Positions 1 through 7,836 of a stretch of DNA of 64,000 nucleotides are shown here, one piece after another. The stretch is from Sphingomonas sp. TDK1 (lineage in GTDB: Bacteria > Pseudomonadota > Alphaproteobacteria > Sphingomonadales > Sphingomonadaceae): NCBI RefSeq assembly GCF_001650735.1, contig NZ_LXVY01000046.1, forward strand, positions 106,727 through 170,726. Reading direction: 5' to 3'. Position 1 is the stretch's first letter, and every line of letters starts with the position of its first letter. The notes beneath the pieces are model-generated. The model saw only the letters and a list, made by a program, of their open reading frames with translations. It searched no databases and was not told the DNA's origin. The position numbers and the translations under genes were made by a program.

Positions 1-1
1 A

Positions 2-583
2 CGGCTTCCCGGCCCTATGATGGTGCTCGATGGATGGCTCGGGCGGGTTCGGCTGTTCAGCGATGGTCGTCGGCAGATTTTGAGCTTTCTGATGCCGGGC
101 GACCTTATCCAGAACTCACGCATCTCTCAGCCGGCGGCGCCCAGTACGATAACGGCTCTATGCGACGCGATTGTTTGCTCTGCCCCGCTCGCTAACAGCG
201 ACGGGCTTCGCGACGCCTATGCCGGAAGCGCGGCACTCGATGAAATCTATCTGCTCCGTCACATCGCTAGGCTAGGACGGATGAGCGCATATGAGCGCAT
301 CCATGACTGGCTCATGGAAATGCACGAGCGGCTGTTTCTTGCCGGCCGGGCAAGCCCGGACAACTTCGCCATGCCGTTGACCCAGGAAGTGCTTGCGGAT
401 GCGCTTGGGCTTACTAGTGTGCATGTAAACCGGACCCTCCAGGCAATGCGGCGCGACAACGTCATTGAGTGGCGCAGCGGGATCGTTCGATTCGTGGGCC
501 GTGCGCCCGCGGCGGTTGCGCCCGCCGGTTCGGCTCCGGCGACCAGCATCCCATCGCTGCCCAAGGCCTTGCGCGCAGGCTAG
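2..583 (+). CDS. Crp/Fnr-family transcriptional regulator, 5' end missing
   Basis: This is the C-terminal part of a cyclic-nucleotide-binding-type transcription factor. The reading frame is open to the left edge of the window, and about 193 codons are visible where the family usually has about 230-250, so the true start lies outside. The first ATG (17) reads straight into a beta-roll strand (GWLGRVRLFSDGRRQIL, then LMPGDL), which is an internal part of the effector domain, so it is unlikely to be the real start. A helical dimer segment follows, and a winged helix-turn-helix lies about 120-150 residues after that ATG (PLTQEVLADALGLTSVHVNR). The alanine/proline-rich tail (about 25 residues) is not part of the fold. 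No ligand can be inferred because the N-terminus is missing. Confidence 0.85.
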   Translation, partial: RLPGPMMVLDGWLGRVRLFSDGRRQILSFLMPGDLIQNSRISQPAAPSTITALCDAIVCSAPLANSDGLRDAYAGSAALDEIYLLRHIARLGRMSAYERIHDWLMEMHERLFLAGRASPDNFAMPLTQEVLADALGLTSVHVNRTLQAMRRDNVIEWRSGIVRFVGRAPAAVAPAGSAPATSIPSLPKALRAG

Positions 584-895
584 GTCACCGACCGGGGGCG
601 AAGGAAGCGCGGGGAAAGGATCGTGCCCGTCATCCCCTGACCACACCGCCTATCCGGCTGCCGGCCGAGCATGGACCAGCACCCCGGCGATCCCCCCGCA
701 CCTCGACGCGAGGGCGGGCAGGCGGCGGAAACGAGCCGCGATCGTCGCTGCTTTGGATGCTCCCCCGCCCCCCGCTGCCGCCAACGCCCAACGGCACCAC
801 ACCGCCGCACCCGCGCCCGCACAGCGCAGGACGACGCAGCACAATCCTTGCGTCCAGGGTCGACGCGCCCGCAGTCGTGCCGCTAAGGGCGCGCG
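584..895. other. intergenic stretch, no gene recognised
   Basis: These 312 bases separate the Crp-type gene from the cysteine-synthase-like gene. They are very GC- and C-rich on the plus strand. The frames open through them have arginine/proline-rich translations with no recognisable domain and look like GC-driven false frames. I see no convincing hairpin terminator or promoter boxes. Confidence 0.5.
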
Positions 896-1984
896 ATGAC
901 CGACGCTACCCTGCCCCGCCCCGCCCGCTGCGACCGCGCCTGGGTGGACGAAGCCGTCCGAACGATCGATGCCGAGTTCAATCGCTCCGCCGATACGCAC
1001 CTGGTGCGCGTGGCCCTGCCGGGTGCGCCGGGCATAACCTTGTACCTCAAGGACGAGTCCAGCCATCCGACGGGCAGCCTCAAGCATCGCCTCGGCCGCT
1101 CGCTGTTCCTCTACGCCCTGTGCAATGGCTGGATCGGGCCGAAAACGACGATCGTCGAGGCATCGAGCGGTTCGACGGCGGTCTCGGAAGCCTATTTCGC
1201 CCGGATGATCGGCCTCCCCTTCGTGGCGGTGCTTCCACGCGGAACGTCCCCGGAAAAGATCGAGGCGATCGAATTCCATGGCGGGCGGTGCCACGAAGTG
1301 GCGGACCCGCGTTCGGTCCGCGCCGAAGCCCAGCGGCTCGCCACCGAGCTTGGCGGCCATTTCATGGACCAGTTCACCTATGCCGAACGGGCGACCGACT
1401 GGCGCGGAAACAACAATATCGCGCAATCGATCTTCGAGCAGATGGCGCAGGAAGCGCATCCCATCCCGACCCATATCGTCTGCGGCGCGGGTACGGGCGG
1501 CACCTCGGCCACGATCGGCCGCTATCTTCGCTATCGTCGGCTGGAAACCCGGCTATGTGTCGCCGATCCGGAAGCATCGGTTTTCCACCGGCACTATCTC
1601 GATCGCAGCGTCACCACCGTCGACGGTTCCCCGTCCTGCGTGGAGGGCATCGGGCGGCTCCAGCTCGAGCCTTCGTTTCTCCCCGACGTCATCGATCGAA
1701 TGATCACGGTACCGGACGCCGCAAGCCTCGCCGGGGCGCTGCGGATCAGCCGCGTCCTCGGTCGCCCCTGCGGCGTGTCGACGGGCACCAACATCTGGGC
1801 CTGCGCCACGTTGATCCGGGAAATGCGTGCCGCGGGGCAAGCCGGGTCCATCGTCACGCTCCTTTGCGACGATGGCCGCCGCTATGCCTCGACCTGCTTC
1901 GACGCGGCGTGGCGCACGACCCATGGCTACGAAACCGACACGCACGATCAGGAACTTGACGACCTTTTCCTGGCGCAGGGCTGA
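896..1984 (+). CDS. PLP-dependent cysteine synthase/desulfhydrase-family protein
   Basis: This 362-residue protein is a fold-type II PLP enzyme of the CysK/CBS superfamily. The cofactor lysine is K63 in PTGSLKHR, the substrate-binding loop is SSGSTAVS (90-97), and the phosphate-binding glycine loop is GAGTGGT (197-203). The PTGSLKHR form of the lysine motif resembles the Cds1 L-cysteine desulfhydrase branch more than classical O-acetylserine sulfhydrylase (PAFSVKDR). It could therefore degrade cysteine to sulfide or make it; the sequence alone does not decide. The ATG at 896 fits the family N-terminus. No sulfur-assimilation genes lie next to it: a regulator is upstream and a phospholipase downstream. 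Confidence 0.8.
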   Translation: MTDATLPRPARCDRAWVDEAVRTIDAEFNRSADTHLVRVALPGAPGITLYLKDESSHPTGSLKHRLGRSLFLYALCNGWIGPKTTIVEASSGSTAVSEAYFARMIGLPFVAVLPRGTSPEKIEAIEFHGGRCHEVADPRSVRAEAQRLATELGGHFMDQFTYAERATDWRGNNNIAQSIFEQMAQEAHPIPTHIVCGAGTGGTSATIGRYLRYRRLETRLCVADPEASVFHRHYLDRSVTTVDGSPSCVEGIGRLQLEPSFLPDVIDRMITVPDAASLAGALRISRVLGRPCGVSTGTNIWACATLIREMRAAGQAGSIVTLLCDDGRRYASTCFDAAWRTTHGYETDTHDQELDDLFLAQG

Positions 1985-2061
1985 GCGTCGTCATCAATCC
2001 GTCACGCGATTGCTTCACGCACCTGCACATATTGGTTCGATCTGACGGAGTTAAAACGGCG

Positions 2062-4146
2062 ATGGCGAACAGCGGCACGACGCGGCGGCGGTTCCTGGCA
2101 GCAGGCGCACAAGCGGCAATGGCGTCCGCATTGCCGGCCTCGATCGCGCGGGCTGCCGCCATCGCCGCCGACGTGCGCAGCGGCACCATCGCGGATGTCG
2201 CGCACGTGGTGGTCCTCATGCAGGAAAACCGCAGCTTCGATCATTATTTCGGCACGCTGAAGGGCGTGCGCGGCTTCGGCGATCCGGTGACCGCGCCCCT
2301 GCCGGACGGGCGCAGCATCTGGGCGCAGGAAGCCGCCGCCGGGCGACTGGTGGCCCCATTCCACCTCTCCACGTCCGAGCATTTCGAACTGATGCGGATG
2401 GCGGGTACGCCGCACAGCTGGCCGGATGCGCAGGCCGCGTGGGACCAGGGCCGCATGCAGCGCTGGGCCGCTGCCAAGACCGAGCGGGCAATGGGCCATT
2501 TTGCCCGTGAGGACCTGGCCTTCCAGTTCGCGCTCGCCGAGAGCTTCACGATCTGCGACGCCTATCACTGCGCCGTCCATACCGGCACGAACACCAATCG
2601 CCTGTTCCTGTGGACCGGCACCAACGACCCCAGCGGCACGATGGGCGGGCCGGCGATCGGCAATTCGCACGACGAGCTCGCCACCAGGGGCGGTCATCCG
2701 GACTCCTATCGCTGGACCACCTATCCGGAGCGACTGCAGGCAGCCGGGATCGACTGGCGCATCTATCAGGACATGGCGGACAATTTCACCGACAATCCGC
2801 TGGTCGGGTTCGCCGCCTATCGCGAGGCCCAGCCCGGCTCGCCGCTTTACGAGCGCGCGCTCACCACCCACGGACTGGACCAACTGCGCGCCGACGTGCT
2901 GGCGGGCAAGCTGCCGCAGGTATCGTGGGTCATCGCCGATGCGAAGGGCAGCGAGCACCCTTCCCCGTCGAGCCCGGCGCAAGGTGCCGCGTACACGGCC
3001 GCGGTGATCGACGCCCTGACGGCCAATCCCGAGGTTTGGGCGCGCACCGTGTTGATCGTCAACTTCGACGAGAATGACGGCTTTTTCGATCATGTGCCGC
3101 CGCCCTGCCCACCCTCCCGCGATCCCGCGGTGCCCGGCGGCTTCGCGGGCCTGTCGCAGATCGACACGGCCAACGATTATCATCAGATCCCGAGCGTGGC
3201 CGACGAGCAGTCCGAGCGCCCGGAACTGATCGGCCGTCCCTATGGCCTGGGGCCACGGGTTCCCTGCTATGTCGTCTCCCCCTGGAGCCGTGGCGGCTGG
3301 GTCAACTCGCAGGTGTTCGATCACACCTCGGTGATCCGTTTTCTCGAACGGCGGTTCGGCGTGCAGGAGCCCAATATCTCGGCGTGGCGCCGCGCTGTGT
3401 GCGGCGATCTTACCAGTGCCTTCGATTTCCGCACCCCGAACAAGCGGCCTTCCGCCGCACTCCCCGATCCGCGTCCGGACGCGCTGCGCGCTGCGGCATT
3501 GACCGGCCAGCCCGAGCCCACCGCGCCGCTTGCGGCAGGTCAGGCCCCTCTCCAGGAGCCCGGCGTCCGCCGCGCCCGGGCACTCCCCTATGCGCTCGAT
3601 GTTCATGAGGTGGGAATCGATTCGCGGCGGATCGCGTTGCGCCTCGAATGTGCAGGCGTGCCGGCGGTGGTGCATGTCTATGATCGGCTGCGGCTCGATT
3701 CCGTGCCGCGCCGTTACACCCTGAAGCAGGGCGGGACGATCGACGCCGAATGGCCGCTCGATGAAAAAGGCAGGTACGATCTTTGGCTGCTCGGCCCCAA
3801 CGGCTTTCACCGTCATTTTGCGGGACAGGGGCCTGCGCATGGCGGAGCAGTGCGGTGGCTGCAACGGCGCGGCGGGGCGCCGTCGCTAGTCCTCCAGCTG
3901 CCGCAAGGTATTGAATCCGAATGGTTACGCCATCCGGCACTCCGATCGGTCGGCGCGGGCGAAACGCGCGTTGCGCTGGCCGATACGGGTGGTTGGTACG
4001 ATCTCGTCCTGACCGATCCAGCCCTGCCCGCGTTTCGCCGACGGCTCGCCGGAAAAATCGAAACCGGCAGCGATGGCTTGTCAGAGCCTCCATTGACGAA
4101 TGTTAAGGTTTCACAAATCGATTTCACGCGATACTGTCAGCGCTGA
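2062..4146 (+). CDS. Tat-exported phosphocholine-specific phospholipase C
   Basis: This 694-residue phosphoesterase-family protein (the PlcN/PlcH/acid phosphatase AcpA superfamily) would hydrolyse phospholipid headgroups outside the cytoplasm. A twin-arginine signal starts at TTRRRFLAAG (residues 6-15) and is followed by an alanine-rich hydrophobic stretch. The hallmark active-site segment QENRSFDHYFG is at about 54-64, and a second metal-site block, NFDENDGFFDH, is at about 332-342. The C-terminal 200 residues match the two beta-sandwich repeats typical of phosphocholine-specific PLCs in length and position. ATG 2062 is preferred over an upstream in-frame TTG at 2032 because it places the RR motif close to the N-terminus. 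The stop codon lies inside a palindromic operator shared with the next gene. Confidence 0.85.
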   Translation: MANSGTTRRRFLAAGAQAAMASALPASIARAAAIAADVRSGTIADVAHVVVLMQENRSFDHYFGTLKGVRGFGDPVTAPLPDGRSIWAQEAAAGRLVAPFHLSTSEHFELMRMAGTPHSWPDAQAAWDQGRMQRWAAAKTERAMGHFAREDLAFQFALAESFTICDAYHCAVHTGTNTNRLFLWTGTNDPSGTMGGPAIGNSHDELATRGGHPDSYRWTTYPERLQAAGIDWRIYQDMADNFTDNPLVGFAAYREAQPGSPLYERALTTHGLDQLRADVLAGKLPQVSWVIADAKGSEHPSPSSPAQGAAYTAAVIDALTANPEVWARTVLIVNFDENDGFFDHVPPPCPPSRDPAVPGGFAGLSQIDTANDYHQIPSVADEQSERPELIGRPYGLGPRVPCYVVSPWSRGGWVNSQVFDHTSVIRFLERRFGVQEPNISAWRRAVCGDLTSAFDFRTPNKRPSAALPDPRPDALRAAALTGQPEPTAPLAAGQAPLQEPGVRRARALPYALDVHEVGIDSRRIALRLECAGVPAVVHVYDRLRLDSVPRRYTLKQGGTIDAEWPLDEKGRYDLWLLGPNGFHRHFAGQGPAHGGAVRWLQRRGGAPSLVLQLPQGIESEWLRHPALRSVGAGETRVALADTGGWYDLVLTDPALPAFRRRLAGKIETGSDGLSEPPLTNVKVSQIDFTRYCQR

Positions 4147-4149
4147 CAG
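4134..4149. promoter_or_regulatory. perfect 16-bp palindrome, probable LacI-type operator
   Basis: CTGTCAGCGCTGACAG is fully self-complementary with a central CG, as expected for a LacI/GalR-family operator. It ends 26 bases before the proposed TTG start of the lacI-type gene and overlaps the stop codon of the phospholipase gene (4144-4146). Its position suggests autoregulation of the regulator. A weak -35-like TTGACG lies at 4093-4098, but no good -10 box follows. Confidence 0.6.
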
Positions 4150-4175
4150 AATAAGTGCGTTGGGGGGCGGGGCAG

Positions 4176-5171
4176 TTGAAGTCGGTGGGCTTGGTAGAGC
4201 TGGCAAAGATCGCGGGCGTTTCGGTTTCGACCGCATCGCGCGCTTTATCCAATCATCCTCGTGTTGCACGGGGCACGCGGGAGCGGATCGTAGCGCTCGC
4301 GCAGGAGCATGGGTTCCGCCTGAATCAGACGGCGAGCGCGCTTCGCAAGCAGCGTACCGGCGCCATCGGTGTGGTCGTACCTCTGGGGCATGAAGTCGAT
4401 CAGGCGCTGTCCGATCCATTCTTCATGGCGCTGCTGGGCGACCTTGCGGACGCGTTGACACGCCGGGGCTATGATTTGTTCCTGTCTCGCGTTGTTCCGC
4501 AGGGACCGCGCTGGCTGGACGACATCATCGCATCGGGGCGCGTCGACGGGATCATCCTGATCGGCCAGTCCGACCAGTTCGACCTCATCGAGCGCGTCGC
4601 CGCCACCTATGACCGGATGGTGGTCTGGGGCGCTACCCGCCTCGAATCGCGCCAGATTTCGGTTGGCACGGACAATCTGACCGGGGGCGAACTGGCTGCT
4701 CGCCACTTGATCGCGCGCGGCTGCCGCAATCTCGCCTTCCTGGGCAACCCGGAAGCACCGGAATTTTCCGATCGATACGAAGGCTTCTGCACGGCCATTG
4801 CGGGCGCAGAGGGCGTATCGTCAACCGTGGTGCCGATCCACCTGACCATGGAGGATGCCTATCGCGAGATGGTGGCGTATCTTGCCTCCAATCCCGCGCC
4901 GGATGGCATCCTGGCGGCATCCGACGTGATTGCGATGAGCGCAATTCGCGCGCTGACGGGTCGCGGCTTGCGCGTCCCGGCGGATGTGGCGGTGATCGGT
5001 TATGACGACATTCCGCTTGCGGGGTACACGTCGCCGGCGCTCACGACGATTCGGCAGGATGTAGCCTATGGCGCCAACCTGCTGGTCGAACTGCTGCTGG
5101 CGCGCATTGCCGGACAGCAGGTGGGTTCGGTGGCGATGTTGCCGGAGCTGGTCGTGCGCGATTCCGCGTAG
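4176..5171 (+). CDS. LacI/GalR-family transcriptional regulator
   Basis: A 331-residue LacI-type repressor. The N-terminal helix-turn-helix (LVELAKIAGVSVSTASRALS) and hinge helix are followed by a periplasmic-binding-protein-like effector domain, with VIGYDDIPLAGYTSPALTTI near the C-terminus, a typical LacI signature. I prefer TTG 4176 because a G-rich ribosome-binding stretch (GGGGGGCGGGGCAG) directly precedes it and the HTH then starts a few residues in; an upstream GTG at 4155 is in frame. The palindrome at 4134-4149 is probably its own operator. The effector, presumably a sugar or similar small ligand, is not deducible. The gene runs tail-to-tail into the kinase gene below, with three bases between stops. 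Confidence 0.85.
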   Translation: MKSVGLVELAKIAGVSVSTASRALSNHPRVARGTRERIVALAQEHGFRLNQTASALRKQRTGAIGVVVPLGHEVDQALSDPFFMALLGDLADALTRRGYDLFLSRVVPQGPRWLDDIIASGRVDGIILIGQSDQFDLIERVAATYDRMVVWGATRLESRQISVGTDNLTGGELAARHLIARGCRNLAFLGNPEAPEFSDRYEGFCTAIAGAEGVSSTVVPIHLTMEDAYREMVAYLASNPAPDGILAASDVIAMSAIRALTGRGLRVPADVAVIGYDDIPLAGYTSPALTTIRQDVAYGANLLVELLLARIAGQQVGSVAMLPELVVRDSA

Positions 5172-5174
5172 GGC

Positions 5175-6983
5175 TCAGGCCGCTTCGGTCATCGCGAACG
5201 CACCGTGCAGCGCGCCGATCAACGTGCGCGCGTCGAACGGCTTTTCGATGACCGTAATGGCGTCCAGGCCGATCGGCAGATGGTCCCGACCATAGCCGCT
5301 CACGAACAGGAACGGGATCTTCCGGGCGATCAACGCGGCTGCCACCTCGTCGACCAGCGCTCCCTGGAGATTCCCGTCCAGCAGAACGGCATCCGGCGAT
5401 GTCGCGTCCAGGGCGGCCATCGCTTCGTCGGCTGTCGCGGCCAGGCCGGCGACGTCCACGCCCGCGTCGCCCAAAATGGTCGCTAGTTCGAGCGCCACCA
5501 GCGGCTCGTCCTCCACGATCAGCACACGCTTGCCCGCCAACGCGGTGACGCCGCCGGCCGGTAGCGGCGCGGCGGGGCGGCGCGCGGGGCGTGCATCCCG
5601 GCGGAGCCGCACGGCGCTTGCATAGGGGATGGAAAGCTTCCAGCGTACGCCCTGTGGGCCATAGCTGGGAATAGCACTCCCCCCCTCTGCCTTCAGGCTG
5701 CGTTCGATCAGCGTGGTGCCGAACCCGCGCCGGCTAGGCGGTGCCACCGCCGGACCGCCGCGTTCCTCCCAGTCCAGCTCCAGGAACCCGCCGCGCACGC
5801 CCCAATGCAGGCCGACCCGCCCTTCCGGCACCGCCAAGGCACCGTATTTATGGGCGTTGGTCGCCAGCTCATGCAGCACCAGCGCGAGATGCAAGGCAGG
5901 TTCGGGCGCAAGATCGATGGCCGGGCCGCCCGTGTCGAGGCGATCCGGGTCGATCGTGCCGGTTTGCAGCTGCCCCTCAACCAGTTCCCGGAGACTGGCC
6001 CCCTGCCAGGTGGTGCTGCTCAGCAGCGAATGGGCGCGCGCCAATGCATGGATGCGGCCGATGAAGGTGGGCGCGAAGTCCGAGGGACCGGTCGAATGGC
6101 GCAGCGTCTGCGTGGCGATCGCCTGCACCGACGCGAGCGTGTTCTTCACCCGGTGATTCAACTCGCCGATCAGCAGGCGCTGGGTTTGCTCGGCGCGGAC
6201 GCGGTCGGTAACGTCGAGGATCTGGGTGTTGACCGACAGAAGCGTCCCATCTGCACCCAGCAGCGCGGATCCGTAGACCTCGCAATCGACCGTCACCCCC
6301 ACGGAGGTGCGCATCCGCAGCTGCCGCATGTCGCGCAGCTGCTCGCCGGCGATCATGCCGCGGATCATCGTGTCGAACAGCGCGGCGTGCTCGGCGTCCA
6401 GCCATTCGAGTTCGGAGGGGCGCAGACCCGAGACCTCCACCGCGCGCCACCCGAACATACGCTCCGCCCCGGCCGACCAGGCGATGATGCGCTGCTCGGC
6501 ATCGAACTCGACGATCGCGAGCGGGGAATTGTCCCGATGGGCCTTCAATCGCGCCAGCGCACCCGCATGACGATCGCGCTGATGCGCGATTTCCTGCCGT
6601 TGCCGCGCCAGCTCGACGAAGATTTCCACCTTGTTCCGCACGATTTGCGGGTCGACCGGCTTGAGCAGATAATCGACTGCCCCGGTTTCATAGCCCCGGA
6701 AGCGGCGGCGCTCGTCGGTGGCGACCGCGGTGAGGAAGATGATCGGCACGCGCCGGGTACGCTCGGTCCCGCGCATCAGCTCGGCCAGTTCGAAGCCGTC
6801 CATGCCCGGCATCTGCACGTCGAGCAGCGCCAGCGCGACGTCATGCACCAGCAGCAGCTCCAGCGCCTCCATCCCGGAGGCGGCGGTAAGCAGTTCCAGC
6901 CCCTCCTGCGCCAGCAGTGCCTCCAGCGCGATCAGGTTTTCGGGCACGTCGTCGACGGCGAGGACCTTCACCGGCTCACGCAT
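5175..6983 (-). CDS. receiver-PAS-HWE histidine kinase-receiver signalling protein
   Basis: A 602-residue cytoplasmic protein with four modules: an N-terminal receiver (KVLAVDD; phosphoacceptor D55 in LLDVQMPG), a short coiled coil and PAS domain (about 140-262), an HWE/HisKA_2 kinase (ELNHRVKNTLASVQAIATQT, phosphorylated H277; N-box LHELATNAHKYGAL; W-x-E in LDWEERGG), and a C-terminal receiver (LIVEDEP; D536 in LLDGNLQG). No membrane segment is seen, so it probably takes phosphate or signal from the upstream hybrid kinase. ATG 6983 begins right before the first receiver; its first 8 bases overlap the end of cheR, implying translational coupling. Related proteins act in light, stress and general stress signalling, but no specific input is evident. 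Confidence 0.85.
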   Translation of the reverse strand: MREPVKVLAVDDVPENLIALEALLAQEGLELLTAASGMEALELLLVHDVALALLDVQMPGMDGFELAELMRGTERTRRVPIIFLTAVATDERRRFRGYETGAVDYLLKPVDPQIVRNKVEIFVELARQRQEIAHQRDRHAGALARLKAHRDNSPLAIVEFDAEQRIIAWSAGAERMFGWRAVEVSGLRPSELEWLDAEHAALFDTMIRGMIAGEQLRDMRQLRMRTSVGVTVDCEVYGSALLGADGTLLSVNTQILDVTDRVRAEQTQRLLIGELNHRVKNTLASVQAIATQTLRHSTGPSDFAPTFIGRIHALARAHSLLSSTTWQGASLRELVEGQLQTGTIDPDRLDTGGPAIDLAPEPALHLALVLHELATNAHKYGALAVPEGRVGLHWGVRGGFLELDWEERGGPAVAPPSRRGFGTTLIERSLKAEGGSAIPSYGPQGVRWKLSIPYASAVRLRRDARPARRPAAPLPAGGVTALAGKRVLIVEDEPLVALELATILGDAGVDVAGLAATADEAMAALDATSPDAVLLDGNLQGALVDEVAAALIARKIPFLFVSGYGRDHLPIGLDAITVIEKPFDARTLIGALHGAFAMTEAA

Positions 6984-7836
6984 CCGCCGTCGCCTGCAAT
7001 TCGGCGGTGTTGCGCCTGTAGATACGCTCGCCGGCCTCGAAATCGGAGAAGGCCTCCGAATAGCGCGAGAACCGCAAGGTCTCCCGGGCACCCAGCCCCA
7101 GGAACCCGCCGCGGACCAGCGATTCCCCGAACAGGCCCAGGGCACGGTCCTGCAGCGTGCGGTCGAAATAGATCAGCACGTTTCGGCTGGAGACCAGTTG
7201 CGCCTCGGCAAACACCTGATCGGTGGCGAGGCTGTGTTCCGCGAACACGGCGCGGGCGCGGAGGCTTTTGTCGAACACGGCGCCACCATAGGCTGCAGTA
7301 TAGTAATCCGAAAGGGAACTACGCCCTCCGGATTGCCGGTGATTGTCCGTAAATTGCGCGATACGTTCCAGGTCGAAGATTCCGGCTTCGGCCTTGGCCA
7401 GCGCAGCCGGACTGATGTCCGTACAATAGAAGATCGTGCGATCCTCCAGCCCCTCTTCGCGGAACAGGATGGCGAGCGAGTAGAACTCCTCACCATTGGC
7501 ACAGCCGGCGATCCATACCTTCAGCGACGGCCAGGTGCGGAGATGCGGCACAACCTTCTCCCGCAACGCACGGAAATAGGCCGGATCGCGAAACATTTCG
7601 CTGACCTGGATGGTGAGGAACCCCATCAGCTCGGCGAACATGGCCGGATCGCGCAGCAAGCGGTGCTGGAGTTGCGATAGGCTCTCGCAGCCGAACCGCT
7701 GACAGGCCCGCTCCATGCGCCGGTGCAGCGAGCCGCGCGCATAGCCGCGAAAGTCGTACTGATAATGCCGCCAGATCGCCTCCAGCAGCAGGTCCAGCTC
7801 GATCTCTTCCTGCGGCGAAAAAACGTCGTCGATCAC
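6976..7836 (-). CDS. CheR-type protein-glutamate O-methyltransferase
   Basis: A 286-residue CheR-family enzyme that would transfer methyl groups from S-adenosylmethionine to glutamates of a partner protein. The N-terminal helical domain (about 1-95) is followed by the SAM-binding motif IAGCANGEEFYSLAI (109-123), and later TDISPAALAKAE and SSRNVLIYFD, which are standard CheR motifs. The start is the GTG at 7836, which overlaps the stop of the upstream kinase gene as GTGA; the gene then has the family's usual length. No chemoreceptor or CheB gene is nearby, so the target may be the neighbouring kinases or something encoded elsewhere. Confidence 0.85.
   Translation of the reverse strand: MIDDVFSPQEEIELDLLLEAIWRHYQYDFRGYARGSLHRRMERACQRFGCESLSQLQHRLLRDPAMFAELMGFLTIQVSEMFRDPAYFRALREKVVPHLRTWPSLKVWIAGCANGEEFYSLAILFREEGLEDRTIFYCTDISPAALAKAEAGIFDLERIAQFTDNHRQSGGRSSLSDYYTAAYGGAVFDKSLRARAVFAEHSLATDQVFAEAQLVSSRNVLIYFDRTLQDRALGLFGESLVRGGFLGLGARETLRFSRYSEAFSDFEAGERIYRRNTAELQATADA

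Noticed and set aside
2002..3864. 620-codon minus-strand frame opposite the phospholipase
   Set aside because: No domain, and the plus strand has a Tat signal and phosphoesterase motifs.
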